Shown here piece after piece: positions 25,183 to 37,996 of a DNA stretch of 64,000 nt. Numbering within the stretch: the stretch's first letter is position 1; each line of letters starts with the position of its first letter. Both the position numbers and the translations under genes were made by a program. The stretch is taken from contig OX388313.1 of assembly GCA_947579605.1 (NCBI GenBank), positions 27,407,214 to 27,471,213 of the forward strand, in the 5' to 3' direction. The notes under the pieces were generated by a model that was not told where the DNA came from, did no database searches, and worked only from the letters and a program-made list of their open reading frames with translations. The DNA comes from Athripsodes cinereus. Its lineage: Eukaryota > Arthropoda > Insecta > Trichoptera > Leptoceridae.

Positions 25183-25385
25183 CAGCTGCATATAATAAAC
25201 ATGCAAGCTGTCCTCTCATTGTCTTCTCAGCTGTCAATACATTCAGGATGGGTGGCAAACCTCATCGCTGAATTTAAGATGTAAAATGTCTTTTTTTTTT
25301 TTTTCGAACACCTGCCTTTTACAGGACACTCGAAAACTTACGGAAAAGAGTGGGATACCAATTCTTTACCGGGTGCCCCACGGGA
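25183..25385 (-). mobile_element. S1 SINE-like copy lacking its 3' end
   Basis: The 5' two-thirds are well conserved, ending at GGGTGCCCCACGGGAT. The CCATCACGG terminus is missing; unrelated sequence adjoins at about 25183. Confidence 0.7.
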
Positions 25386-26250
25386 TGGAGTATGTACATA
25401 TCTTGATTGAATTACAATAAATGCAATTTCAGAGAGTAGAAATTATTATAATGATTAAATAATATTTATGCAAAATACTAAGTTATATATAATCACTTAA
25501 GCATAACATTAATAATAAAACCATTATTACAAGCAAAGTAACTAAATTAAGGACGTATCAGAATGGGGTAATGCATATTAAGCATGTTTCATAATAAATT
25601 TATTATAATATTATTACGGGGTATGTAATGAAGGTATTATTAAATTAAGAGGATAATTAAAACCTTTTAACGTGTACTTAATATTCTTAATTTTTTATTT
25701 AAAGGTGTAAATATGTAAAAAAAGATAATTATTTAAATAATTGAATCGTTAAACTTTTATGTTACAACACTATTTTGCCCGTGTATTTTAACCTATAGCA
25801 GGAATCGAGGGTCAAAAATGACGCCAACAACACAATTCTAAGTAATAACTTTGAAGTCTTAGGTCCTGCAATCCTGGGCGCTTACGTAATCTCATTACGT
25901 CGTGGGGTGCAGCAGGTGACGAACTTGCGTCACTCTAATATTTCTAGAAGTGGAGGTGTGTACACATGTGGGATCAAAAATGACCCCCGAGTCCGGGAAT
26001 GGTTGTATTATTGTTACGTGTTTTGAGAGAAAGGTGTTATTTATGCCATCGTAAAAAGGACCTAAAGTTTCCCAAAAGTGTAGCAAGTGGCTACTTTTTA
26101 TATATAAAAAACATACTGCCAAAAATATCACATGTACCTACCAAATGTTAGACTTATAAGAGAAGTTCCTGGTTTTTTGTTATATGTTCTTATAAGAAAG
26201 CGATAAAAATAAATATTTTTATGTTATTGTTAATTTATATTAAAAGAAAC
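25386..26250. other. AT-rich stretch, no gene recognised
   Basis: A GC-richer 80-codon minus-strand frame at 26131-25895 has no recognisable protein features. Confidence 0.4.
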
Positions 26251-26254
26251 TTTG

Positions 26255-26690
26255 TATTTTCCACTAGAATAACTTTAATTAGAGTTAAAACGTTTTCGGT
26301 ACTACTTGTTCCATCATCAGTAACAATAAATATGGAATTCCACAGTGTTAATTACGAAACATTCGAATAAATTTTATGTTATTTTTATTTATTTGAATAA
26401 ATAAAAGCTCCTGTAGTTGATAATGTCAAAATAATTACAAAAAGCTAGACAGAAGTTGCTTTCGCTAAAAACTGTATAGTTTATGGTAAAATGTGTTTTA
26501 AAAATTGTTAATTGTTTAGTTAATTAGTTGTTTAGTAATAAATTATACGAAAAATTAAAAACATATTGATGGTATTAATATGATATTCACTGTGTCGGTG
26601 CTTAGGTAGTGGAATTCCATATCGAAATAAATAAAACAAGCGTTTTATTCTACTATTGATTTCGATTAATATGATACCTTAAAACTCTGT
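26255..26690. mobile_element. Foldback-family fragments
   Basis: TTTGTATTTTCCACT at 26250 matches the hairpin at 33099-33240. TGTCGGTGC with GTGGAATTCC and GCGTTTTATTCTACTATTGA (26590-26665) match the elements at 33895 and 45268. The arrangement is degraded. Confidence 0.4.
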
Positions 26691-26843
26691 TGGGGTCATT
26701 TCTGACCCCCGATTCCAATTACGTTGCCTAAAATAGCGATTCCAGCTAAGGGTTAAGCTCATCAAGGTTTTAAAAACACGTAAAAGTCAATTTTTACCCA
26801 TGGTTTCATTTTTTTTAATTACAAACATTTGTGTTTTTTCTAG

Positions 26844-27018
26844 AAGTATCTCCAACACTTTACATGAGGAATGGTTTGACGATGATGGAAGGGAAAAATG
26901 TACAAAAAGAGAAGTATTTCTGCCTACCTCGCAAGGGAAGTGGCGTGATAGGATGTATGAATATAACTTAAAATTTGATGATATTGACCGAAGTTACTTG
27001 TTTGAAGTTCATTTCAAG
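26844..27018 (+). CDS. Orphan internal exon candidate, 58 residues, unknown protein
   Basis: A T-rich acceptor (TGTTTTTTCTAG ending at 26843) precedes an open segment of one base plus 58 codons, ending at AAG|GTAACT (GT at 27019-27020). The peptide begins SISNTLHEEWFDDDGREKC and ends DRSYLFEVHFK. It is rich in Asp, Glu, Lys and aromatics, unlike the low-complexity translations of the AT-rich neighbourhood, and the segment has higher G+C than its flanks. The incoming phase requires two leftover bases upstream; the outgoing phase is 0. I recognise no family. No partner exon of matching phase was found nearby. It could be a real exon of a plus-strand gene with distant exons, or a gene relic carried by a repeat. 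Confidence 0.35.
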
Positions 27019-27249
27019 GTAACTTGTCTTCAAGAGAGATATTTATTTAGAGATTAAATAAAAAATATATGAAATGATACATTAAAAACAAACAAATTTA
27101 TTTTTCGAACACACCGAAATATTTACGCAGTGGAATCAAGTGCGAATATGGTAACTGTGTAGAATAAAGCGAAGGAAATATTTTGAATATTTTTGTTTGA
27201 TTATTATTTTATATTTCAAAATTTTAGGTTTAAAAATAATTTGAGAAAC

Positions 27250-27425
27250 AGGCCAGAAGGCTAGACGGACTCTTGACAACCTAGTTGTCCACAATATAAA
27301 GAGACTCTAAAGCAGCGGAGCTTGATCCAGCACAGGCCCACGATAGGATTACTTGGAGGATGAGGACCAGTAGGCCGACCTCATAATGATGGGAATGCAA
27401 GATCAGGAGAAATAAGGAGTAATCA
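27250..27425 (+). mobile_element. LINE C-terminal fossil
   Basis: It is readable as RLDGLLTT, then KAAELDPAQAHDRITWRMRT with SRPTS; stops interrupt it. It is the same type of ending as ARKTWKMKTRRADPK at 54.7 kb. Confidence 0.5.
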
Positions 27426-27800
27426 TATTTTCAAATTTCAAGTAAGTTAAATTTTCTTTTAACTTACTTGATATTTTCATATTTATTCATAAAAATACAT
27501 GTTAGTATCGAAATTGATTTAAAAAGTAGGTATAAAAAATATTTAAAGAGCAAATACATTAAAAAGTTTTAAACTACGTTTGGTTTTTAAATGAAATGTA
27601 AAAGATTTTAAGTCTTATTTTTTTGTTGTATTTTTATTAAATAAACTAAAGTCGAAATTGGAATTTCAAACAAATAAATTCTATTATATTATTATAAATA
27701 TACAGACAAACATCGTTGAAAAGAAAAACTTCATTTAAAACATTAAAGATTTTAGCACTGCACATCGCTGAATCGTTTATTTATACATGATGTTTTATGA

Positions 27801-28050
27801 ACTACTACTACTACTACTACTATACCATCACGGCATATCCCACAAGTGGGGTAGCCAGCAGATCAGCTGCATGTAAGAAACATGCAAACTGTCCTCTTCG
27901 TGCCAATATAAAATCAAGACATTCAGGATGGGTGGCAAGCCTCATCGCTGAATTTAAGATGTCAAATTTTTTGTCAGCCTTTTACAGGACACTCGAAAAC
28001 TTACGCAGAAGAGTGGGAGACCAATTCTTTACCGGGTGCTCCACGGGATA
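27801..28050 (-). mobile_element. S1 SINE-like copy with (TAC)n tail
   Basis: This copy has an internal deletion after AAGATGTCAAAT. The 3' end (left on the plus strand) is attached to a run of TAC triplets at about 27801-27822, the complement of the GTA/TAG tail seen at 46284. Confidence 0.78.
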
Positions 28051-28106
28051 ACCATATATTATTATACTAATTATAGCAGGATACTGGAATCTTGTATAAA
28101 ATAATA

Positions 28107-28310
28107 TGGGAGACCTAATCTATTCCAGTTATCCTTTTCTATAAGTTTTCGAGTGTCCTGAAAATGGCAGATTTGCAAACCTTTGCAAACCAAACCACCA
28201 ACCAACCAAACATTACGTCTAAGATAAACAACCACTTCAATTCATTCTACCCATCCTAAATGTCCTATTTTTTATTGGAATCATTCTGGCTACTCCATTT
28301 GTGGTAGGTA
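28107..28310 (+). mobile_element. S1 SINE-like copy, old and diverged
   Basis: It matches at AAGTTTTCGAGTGTCCTG, at CTACCCATCCTAAATGTCC and at GGCTACTCCATTTGTGG. It lies 57 bp beyond the preceding opposite-facing copy. Confidence 0.6.
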
Positions 28311-28811
28311 TCTTCATTTACCTGATAATTTAGACTGAACAAAAGTCACAGAGAAAAAAATCGACTCGCTATGGTAACAATTTTTTGTGAATATTTATTT
28401 TGCTTTTAAACTCGCAAAATTTATACGATATAAAATTCACACAAATATAGTTGTTGTCGCTTAAAACTCTCCCAAAGTTTTGTTTTGTAAAAATCTTTTG
28501 TAAGGCAAGCTTTCAATTTAAACTTTTTCATTGATCTCCCCCTCTCCACTGCATTCTCTAATAATACAAAACAAACTTACCTATACAAATAATTATTGAA
28601 TCGGATCTTTTTCAGAAGGCTATATGTACAGGATAGAATATTTTAGTTTATTTGTCGAAAAAAATTTCAAGCTTTTTTCATGTTTAGTTGGTCTTCAAAT
28701 ACTAATTTTTATAATCATTACATTGTGCAATGTCGTGGATCGTGGATCATTGGTGGAATTTGTTGTTGTTTATATTTTTATTATTGTGTTATTTTATTTT
28801 GTCAACCTATT

Positions 28812-29500
28812 AATAATTGAAAAAAACACAGTACCTATGTAGTTAACTTTCAAATGACTTTTATTAACTTCGCGTACTAGTATTCGGAGACTCTCGACTC
28901 CATCATCAGGCGATTAGTAAAAAGTGAAAAAAGATACAGAGACAAACAGTATTTATAGGATTTGAACAAAAGAATGCTGAGAGAAGCCCGCGTTGATAGG
29001 AAAGTAATTATAATCCATTAATAAATAACTATTGGAAAGTGATGATACTTTAAGAAACTGAAAATTAAGTAAATAATCTAGCATTTTTGCTCTTCTCTGA
29101 TTTGGGTTTTCTGTGGTTTCCCCATTTCACAATAAGGTAAATACCGGAGAAGGAATGTCCCGAAATATTTATATTTTTCTTAAGAAAAAAATCTTCTCTT
29201 GTGAATCCGTCCACAGCGGATCACTTTCCAATAGTTTTTTATTAATGAATTATAATTACTCTGTTATCAACACGGGCTAGTAAAATTTTATCTTATCTTT
29301 AATTTTCTCTTATCAAAAGAATGTTGGGAGAACCCAGCTTTCTTTTGTTCAAATCCTATAAATACTGCTTGTCTCTGTATCTTATATCACTTTTTACTAA
29401 TCGCCTGATGATGGAGTCGAGAGTCTCCGAATACTAGTACGCGAAGTTAATAAAAGTCATTTGGAAGTTAACTACATACATACTGTGTTTTTTTTAATTT
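28812..29500. mobile_element. Foldback transposon with ~230-bp inverted arms
   Basis: The arms at about 28816-29045 and 29231-29496 are inverted copies: AGTTAACTTYCAAATGACTT, AACTTCGCGTACTAGTATTC, GGAGACTCTCGACTCCATCA, the TTTATAGGATTTGAAC region, and CTATTGGAAAGTGAT. The loop is about 185 bp and non-coding. A related element lies at 59636-59962. The transposase class is unknown. Confidence 0.8.
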
Positions 29501-29574
29501 TATCTCGAAATGGACTTCCAACAAGTACCTTCGATCAATAACATCAATATTCTATTTATATATTTTTTTCAATA

Positions 29575-30266
29575 AAGGTCAAGGGCTCTTGCAACCCTTA
29601 TGTCACCGCGGCCATAATAGGGAAATGTGTTTCAATGCTTACGAATCGGCTGAGACTGGTTTAAGTGCCTTTTACCTTTGGTATTTTCACCAATCCTACC
29701 AAATTCTGTTTCGATCATAATTTTAATGCCTCCACGGTAAAAACAAAACATCCTGTAAAATATTTTATTGTTTATGGAATTTATAATATTCTTCTATATT
29801 GAATACGTTAGTTGTTTAAGGAGATTTTGGCAACTTTGACATTTAGGAGTACCTACTTAGATTTATTTCATTGAATAAATTCTATTTCATAAATACTTTG
29901 AATGGTTGGATATTTTTGTTATTATTATTACCTGAAATAAATAAATCAGCAATTGAGTAAAATGATCAGCGAATAGAGTTTGATTTTCAATACTTGTTAA
30001 ACGATAAATAAAAAACCATTTATTTATTCAATAAAAAGTTATTGTAAATGCAATCAATATTTGATTTTTTGTAGTTTTATTAAAATAAGCAATATTTAAA
30101 TGTTTTTATATTTTTTTAATAATATATTAATTCGACAGCTTAAAACGGTCTTATTCTTTATCACCCTTTCTCTAGGGACTACTTTGAGTAGATTAAGCGA
30201 CATTCCTTCAACGAGCTCAGGGGCTTTGGTTAAATCATCTGGTTTTATTAATGTATATATAATGAG
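29575..30266. other. AT-rich stretch with one diverged repeat
   Basis: 29575-29720 is related to 23240-23395. The rest shows no gene. Confidence 0.35.
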
Positions 30267-30610
30267 TTACAATCCATTGGATTGGTCTGCAACGAGTTTT
30301 GACTTATTTCTCCACTCCTCCCTATTCTCAGCTAGTCTCTTCAACTCCATATATGAGCCACAGCTCATGTCCCTCTTCAGTTGGTCCATATAGGCGTCTC
30401 TCGGTCGACCTCTGCCATTTGTGCCTTCGGTCCTGCCCTCTGCGATTGCGATGAGCAGTCCTGGGTGCCTGATGTTGTGGCCAATCCAATTAGCTCGTTG
30501 TTGGCAGATTCTTTTGAGGAGTTGCCTTTTTTCGCCAACCCTGGTTAACACTTCTTCGTTTTCGACGTGTTCCGACCAATGAATCTTCAGCATGCGTCTA
30601 TAGCCATGCG
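30267..30610 (-). mobile_element. LINE C-terminal fragment
   Basis: The 108-codon minus-strand frame encodes HWSEHVENEEVLTRVGEKRQ, QQRANWIGHNIRHPG and GRGRPRDAYMDQLKRDM. The same protein region appears at 15.45 kb, but the two are different subfamilies, judging by sequence. Confidence 0.75.
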
Positions 30611-30679
30611 TCTATAGCACCACATTTAATGAGATTACAAAAAAATTAAAGGCAGGCATAATGTGATTGATTGACAGGC

Positions 30680-30832
30680 ATGATGATTGGATTGGATTTG
30701 GATTGGATGTGGATAGAATTGGATACTAAATAACAAAAAAATAAAATAAAAGCAGTTATGATGGGATTTGGGATTGGGTTGGATTTGGATTGATTGTATT
30801 GGAAAATAAATAACAAAAGAATAAACACTATT
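30680..30832. repeat. Imperfect GGATTTGGATTG-type repeat, two ~95-bp units
   Basis: Two units each carry several GGATTTGGATTG-like words and end in AAATAACAAAARAATAAA (about 30685-30740 and 30775-30830). Confidence 0.6.
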
Positions 30833-30839
30833 TATTAGC

Positions 30840-32795
30840 TGTGATATATTTTTATTCTTAAAGTTATATAATTATATATTGTTTCATTTATTACAAGTGA
30901 TATTTATATTTTATAGATACGTATTATGTAATAATCAATATATGTTATAGGTATATGTATATTTATCTTATTATAAAAACTTAATTAATAAAGATAAAAT
31001 AATACAATAATACATTGTTTGATATTATGTTTTACTATGATACACACCAAATATTATTAATTTTAATTAATTTTAATCATTAAATATACCAATGATTTTT
31101 TATTAAATCTATTTGATTGCTACTGCACACGTAATTTGAATTATATGCAAAAATATTATTTTATTATATGTTTTAAAAGTAAACAATTTTGTTCAAATAA
31201 GCAGCTTTATAGGGTTGTACAGTAAAAAAAGTATAAAGCATTTTGACTGTATGAAATCTATGTGGATGCTCGGCATCTTTCGAAAAAAAAATGTTAGTTC
31301 CTATTTTTGGAAAATATGCTTTTTTTATTTACACAATATTTCACAAAAAATAAAAATGAGATGTACTCGTAAAAAGTATTATTAGATGTCAATGAAAAAT
31401 AGCGTGTTTATAGTATTGAAAACAAATTGTTAAAAAAATATTTATACGTATAAAAAAATGAATCTGGCTTTGAAATAAACCCAAATACACCCCGAATCCC
31501 TCACGGTAAGCAATATGCTAGTTTCGTAAAGGTGGAGTATAAAAGAGAAATCCCAAGACTACCATGAGGCTACCAACCTACATTAAATATTCAGTCACAA
31601 ATAAACAAAGAATGTATTGTAAAAAATACCACAATAATTATTCATCTACATCGACCTATATTGTACAGACTAGAAATAAAAACGAAAAATTGGTAATGCG
31701 ACCAATCAAGTTTTGCGACCAAATACATCAATGATGTAAAGCTTGAAGTACGTTTATTGTTTTTTTTTTGTAGGTATTCTTTATGGATTTGTCAGGTATA
31801 AAGGATATACAATATACTGAAGTATAAGTAGGACAAAGACCATTATCATCTTAATATAATGGAATGAAACTAAGTAGGTAATAATAATACTTTTAGTCAT
31901 GTCAGCTACAGGGGTAACTCTGAAATCTTTAATAAATAATTTACAAAAATTAGAATTACCAGTATTATACATAAATCAAAAATCAAAAATATGTTATAAT
32001 AAATACTTGCAATATAGTTTAAAAAAAATTGTACACAGATATTTCAAGCACAATTCTGGTATTTTGAACTCACGTTTTGAACCCAACACTTTGACATCCT
32101 AAATATCCGAATTGGTGAATTTTTCTCGACATTAGTTTGTTAAGGTTTTGTCTGAAAAAAATAGTACTGCTTTTCAAGTCCATACCATATAGGTCAATGT
32201 TCATATTGGACATTTCTACTACATAAATTGAAAAAAAAACATGAATTTTAAATATAAATAAAGATTTATATGCGTTAAATTACACAGAGGCATTCAATAT
32301 TTTTGAAAATTAGAAAAAAATAAATAAACAATAGAACATTCTACAGGCCGACTTCATATTATAGGTAGATACTTGAATATCATAATAAAATTGTAGGTAC
32401 AAACGTTAAAAATAGTATTAAGGTTTGGAAAAATCCTGTTTTATTTCAGTATAATATACTTTTATAATATACCATCTTAATTAATTCTAATAAACACTGT
32501 ATACTAGTTTACATGACACACAATAGTATACGTATATAATAATATATTAAACATCGAGTTTTTTGCGGGTTATGTTAATTCTGCAAAAATATCGATGAAT
32601 AATTGAATATTTAATCGATATCCTCACTCCATCTTACAACACTAACAGCAGTTCCTTCAGCATTGCATATTATATTTTTTTATAATAAAATACATATTTT
32701 TAATAATATTTATACTAAAAAGCAATATAAAAATAATTAAATTATTAATCTTACGAAACCGGTTACGTAAGTGATTAAAATTGTATGAATTAATA
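30840..32795. other. Very AT-rich non-coding stretch
   Basis: 31441-31580 is a diverged copy of a repeat also at 33361-33500 and 58215-58330. 31683-31722 resembles 53934-53970. No gene is seen. Confidence 0.4.
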
Positions 32796-32799
32796 AAAA

Positions 32800-32880
32800 A
32801 TAAAATATGCTATTTGAGTTTTACCGAGACTATCTTGATAGAACTCAAATAGTCTCATAGTAAAACTCAATTATCATATT
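32800..32880. repeat. Short inverted repeat
   Basis: TTTGAGTTTTACCGAGACTA pairs with a downstream TAGTCTCATAGTAAAACTCA, giving arms of about 21 bp. Confidence 0.6.
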
Positions 32881-33098
32881 TTAATCAATATGGAGTTTTA
32901 CAAAATAAATGCAAACATTATATTATGAAATTGAATTGTTTTTGCTGTTTGAGTTTGAGAAAATTGAGAAAACAAAATTTTTCCTTTTTGGTTATTGTTG
33001 TTTTGTTAACAACACTTAATTTAAAAACAAGGATTTTTTTTTACAAAATTATCCATCTGTGTTATCTTTGAACTGTAAAATATTTTTATTTTATATCA

Positions 33099-33240
33099 AC
33101 TAAAAATTAAAAACACTGTATTTTCCACTTTTATTTTCAATTAGCTTAAAGTTTTCGAAACTAACTGTTTCATCTCCAGAACTCTTAATTCTTAAGCTCA
33201 TTAAACAAAGTGGAAAATACAGTGTTTTTAATTTTTTAAT
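33099..33240. mobile_element. Small hairpin MITE
   Basis: Inverted arms contain AAAAACACTGTATTTTCCAC and its complement; the loop is about 75 bp. The outer arm motif recurs singly at 26250. Confidence 0.6.
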
Positions 33241-33360
33241 TTATATAAAAATTAAATATTTTACAGTTAAAATGGAATTCCACAACATCGATCACACAAT
33301 TTATCAAAAGTTGTTGTTTTTAATTTTAAACGAATCTAACTTTTTCATTTTTTGCCTCTC

Positions 33361-33500
33361 ATTTATAAAAACTTGGTTTTGAAATAAATCCAGATACACC
33401 CTTAACACTCAAACAACATGCTTATATCGTGGAGATGGAGTAGATCCGTATCGTGTAAATTCGAATCCGAGACTTCTCTACCATGGGGTGACCAACCATC
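33361..33500. repeat. ~140-bp diverged dispersed repeat
   Basis: It shares TTTGAAATAAAYCCARATAC and TCGTRRAGRTGGAGTA with 31441-31580, and the second motif with 58215-58330. Confidence 0.45.
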
Positions 33501-33894
33501 TTGATTGCATAAATATTTTAAAGCGGAAAACCAAATTTTACAACCAACACCATTTAATTAATTTTCACAGCATCTACATTCCATATTTTTATTACTTGCT
33601 AAAATATTTAAATGTGAGAAAACCTTTTAAGCTATTATTCATATTTAAAAGTTCTTTCATCTGACTTTTAATTAGAATTAAAATGTATTGTTATGAAAGA
33701 AATAAAATTAATATATTTTCTAAAGTTATTTAATCTTTTGTGATATATTTAATAAATTATTCTCTTTGTGATCTTATACAAATTTTTTTAAACGTTTCGC
33801 TTTTCTTTTCGTTATGATTGATTGGTAGAAATCTTTCAAATTTTTTTAACAAATATGAAAACGCTCTTCAAACAGCAAATTCCAAGTTCAATTT

Positions 33895-34065
33895 ATTAAT
33901 GGTGTCAGTGCACACGCAGCAGAATTCCATAATTAGGTAAACTGAAACATGTGCTTCTTTCTACATAAATTATTGATTACGAAGAGGCGTCTTTAATAAT
34001 GACCTGATAAGTCGAAAGTGATAAGAGAAAGAATCACTTGTTTCAATTATAACCTAATCCAAGTT
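33895..34065. mobile_element. Foldback-family fragment
   Basis: GAGGCGTCTTT and ATAATGACCTGATAAGTCGA align with the element at 45268-45495, as do the flanking GTCAGTGCACAC and CAATTATAACCTAAT stretches. Confidence 0.55.
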
Positions 34066-37000
34066 CAATTTCTAGTTTCATTTGAATAACATTTAGAGAT
34101 CACTGGTCATTGTGAATGTATTATTCCTCCGTTTGTTTATAAAAAAAAATATTAAATAAACTCCAATTTTTTCAACATTTATATGTAGATATATAAACCT
34201 TATTATTTCCCTTGTAATACATAAACAATTATCAATATATTAAATCAAATAATATTTTTTAAGTATATTTTATGCAAGCATAGCATGTTTAATAGAAATA
34301 AATATATTTATTTTTTTATATATATATATAAGTGGTTATACCCGTATGAGCGAATAAAAATAGTTATATTAAAATTGTAATGTATTATTATTATTCATTT
34401 AGGCATTTATTTAAATAGGAAAAATCAGACATTATTTATTATTGTATGTAGTCAAAAGTTGTATAATAAATTCTGGCAAAGATTTAGTTCTGTAAAAAAT
34501 GTATAAGTAGATAATATTGAAGTTTAATATTTATTGTAAAATTAAGATACACATTTTTTAATAAGTATTGCATCAATATTAATTATAGTTTTTTTATTAC
34601 ATAATCATAGGCTTAATTTTATTAATTTAACATTTAATGTCATCTAGATGGTGTTATAGTTTAAGGAATTTATATTATATTTAAATAAAAGTTAATCTAC
34701 ACGATAAAATTTAAGAGAATTAGTGTAATAGAATAATTACTTTCTTTTTATACATAACATTTGCCTAGTGAGCGGAAGCTTTCAAATCCAGCTCGTAGCT
34801 AGGTTGTTACCAGTAGATTAATTGGTGAGTTTTTCGACCAATAAATAGTTTTTAGTTTAAAAATTATTTGCATACTAGCCAAAAGTATAGTAGGTATAAT
34901 TTAAAATGTTAAAATTATATTCCAAAAGATAACTGAAGCTTTACACGGGTTTAAAACATTTTACTGAAATATGTGCACTTTTTCAAAATAATTTTTCAAA
35001 TATTAATTCTCTTAAATTTTAATCAGGATAGATTTTGTGTGCGACAGTAAACTACACACCCATTGTCTAACACATAGTATAGAACGTAATTAATTATTTT
35101 TCAATATTTATATATTTTATAGTATAGATTATATGGACATTTAGTTGACACGCACACACATAATGTATAATATCCTAGTTATATTATGATATTATTTTCT
35201 TTAATTATTAAAACATACAAGTAAATAACCAAGACACATCTAAATTACAATGATAAATCAGGCTTTGATCTTCAAGATCTATGAAGCCTGATTAATAAAT
35301 TATCATAAATCACTCTACTGTCCATCATTTTTTATTTTCCTTTTTAAATATTTACTTCATAAAACAATATTTTTGAGATTTCTAACATTCATGAGATAAA
35401 ATAAGTAATATATTTTCTGTTGATTTGAATAATATTTAGAGCTTTCCAATATATTTAACGGTTTTCAAACTTTATAAATGTGTAACCGAAACACAAGTAA
35501 AGTATAAAAATGTCTAAGAAAACATTATATTTTGTGAGTATGATTTGAAAAGGAATAAAATTTATTGGAAAAAATGTTAGTCATTATTTTTTTTAAAAAC
35601 TTTACCGAAATAATTTGAAATCTGTTATCATAGAATTATCATTAAAATATACATCTGGATTGCATATACAGATATATTTTTGATGTTCAATATTTCACCT
35701 ATTTTAAGTATAAGTACTATGGACATCTGTTGAAAATTTGAATAATAAACACAACATAAAATTTGACAGGGGGTCAAAACAAATAACTAGAGAAATAAAA
35801 CCAGTATCATACAACATGTGATGTTTTGAAATAACTTTTTGAATGTAGAAATAAACTTTTTATATTATTATGATAACAGTTTCGTAAATGATTTCAATCT
35901 TCGGCAATAAAAAAAAACTTTAAATATTAAAATAAACATTACACCACTCTCCACTACATTTAACGATAGTAAACTTTTAAACGTTTAAAGTCCAAAACAA
36001 CCCTTTTCAAAGACAACATATCGACAGTTATTGCCATTTTTTTGTTTGACTGGATTCAATATTGTTTTTATATATTAATAATACTTTTTTTATTTTGGGT
36101 TTAAAAAAGTGGAAGTGACCATTATAGTGGCAGATTTTAGTGGCCAAACTGAATACCGAAATTAAAAAGTATTGTACATTAATGTATGGGTAGCTTTTTT
36201 TAGAATAAACAATTACAACACTCGGAATTTAATTTTATTAAAAGATATTTATCATAACAAAAACAATGACACTGCCAAATTGCATTTAACGTCTCTAAGC
36301 GTGAGGTAGATCTAAGATAATATAATTTTTCATCCAAGCAAAATCGGTTGCAATAGTGATGCCGATAAATTGGATTAAAAGACTTCGAAACTAAATTTTC
36401 GAATGTCCTGTGAATGGCAGGTGCTCGCGAAACCTCAATTACAAAACAATCATCATTTACAATTCAGCTATGAGGCATACCACCCTTTGATTTGAACGCT
36501 ATCGGTTCAATTTTTTTCTTCATTTATCGTCATGTTTTTTTTCATTATCACTTATCGTCACAACTTTGAAGTACAAAATAATTAAATCAATTAAGAAACT
36601 ATATAGAAAAATAAAATTTATCATTATAATATACTTAGTATTATCTTATCAGCACACATTTAAGTAGATTTATTAGGTACATATTATATTATGAGATATA
36701 TAATTTAGATTTGCACCTCTTATAAATAATAAATAATTATTAAATATTTTGATATTTTTTTATTAGGTATTACTGTTAAACAGACATACACACATATTAT
36801 AACTAAACATTCATTTTTATATATATATTTTAAGATAATATATTTTATCACACATCTTAGTAAATAAATACACCCAATTTATTATTTCTTAATTACTAAA
36901 AGAATAAAAAACAATAATTTATTGAAGATTTCTTTTCATTAAAAATAAAAATTAAATTAAAAAAAGAGTTGAAATTTAAGATTTGGTAACCATACAATAT

Positions 37001-37988
37001 GTATACCGATAAATAGAATAAATAAAGGTACAACTACAAAGGTTTAGTGTCAGCATTAATTTTATGTTGAGAAGTGTTTTTTTTTTTTTAATTTTCATAT
37101 CTCACCTCTTTTTTACACTACAGACATCTGTTGAAAATTTCAAACAGCAAAAATGTTGTATAAAATTTGATACAAAATTGCAACGAATTACCATATAAAA
37201 GAAGTAAATCGGCATATTATATTAACTTTGATAACTTATCATACAATTTACACAATTAGAATAATGTAAAGGTAAAAATGAAATATGTATTAGATTGTGC
37301 GTTTATCACGACAGAATATCTTAGTTAAATTAAAATGTAGTAAACAAATATATTCTTCAATTCAAAAAGATATTGTTTTTTTTCAAACCACGCATCTACA
37401 CTTATTATCTTTCCACATTATCTTGCTTAACTTACCAATATTTCTTCCGGTATAATGAATAAAAAACATTCTTTTTTTCATACAATCGTAGTCAATAATA
37501 TTACACACATTATGTCCAACAGCCATACAAAATGTACACAATTTATTTCACATAGAAAATACAAAACATTCCATTATGTTTTTTTTTTTAAATTGGTTAT
37601 TGTTACTCTGAAAATTCATTTTTATAATAAAATAAAAATAGCAATTGAAAAACATTGTTTACTGGCACTTATGAAAACTCTATTCCCTACTGACGATGGA
37701 CAATTGCTTGCTTCAAAAGGCCTCTGGGAACAATTTGACTCACATAAGTGAAAATTAACAGTGTTTATATTTTATATTTTAATTCTAATATGCTTGATTT
37801 TAGCTCCATTTACGTTATAACTTTCTACCTCTGAGAGTGATAGAGAGCTCATTAAGCTACATACATACATAGAATTAAAAAGACACCCTTTGATCACCAC
37901 AAAATAAAAGGACTGGTAAAAATAATGTTTTGAATTTTCTATGGCAAAATGGAAAGTCACATACCCAAAAATAAAAAAATATATAATA
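34066..37988. other. Very AT-rich stretch downstream of the Ras-like gene
   Basis: There is a short hairpin at 35258-35296 (AATCAGGCTTTGATCTTC pairing with its near-complement), the SINE-like fragment at 36395, and no coding signal. A 98-codon plus-strand frame at 37455-37751 is AT-driven except for its last 30 codons and is not called a gene. Confidence 0.45.
36395..36500 (+). mobile_element. S1 SINE-like internal fragment
   Basis: It matches at TTCGAATGTCCTGTGAATGG and at CAGCTATGAGGCATACCACC. It is diverged and both ends are lost. Confidence 0.45.
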
Positions 37989-37994
37989 TTTATT
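37989..37994 (-). promoter_or_regulatory. Candidate polyadenylation signal after the Ras-like gene
   Basis: AATAAA on the minus strand starts three nucleotides beyond the stop codon. If used, the 3' UTR would be unusually short. Several other AATAAA hexamers occur farther downstream in this AT-rich flank, so the real signal may be one of those. Confidence 0.3.
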
Positions 37995-37996
37995 GC

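Noticed and set aside
37455..37751. A 98-codon plus-strand gene
   Set aside because: It is mostly AT-driven Lys/Ile/Phe/His codons; no domain, neighbour or splice context supports it, and it lies just beyond the 3' end of the Ras-like gene.
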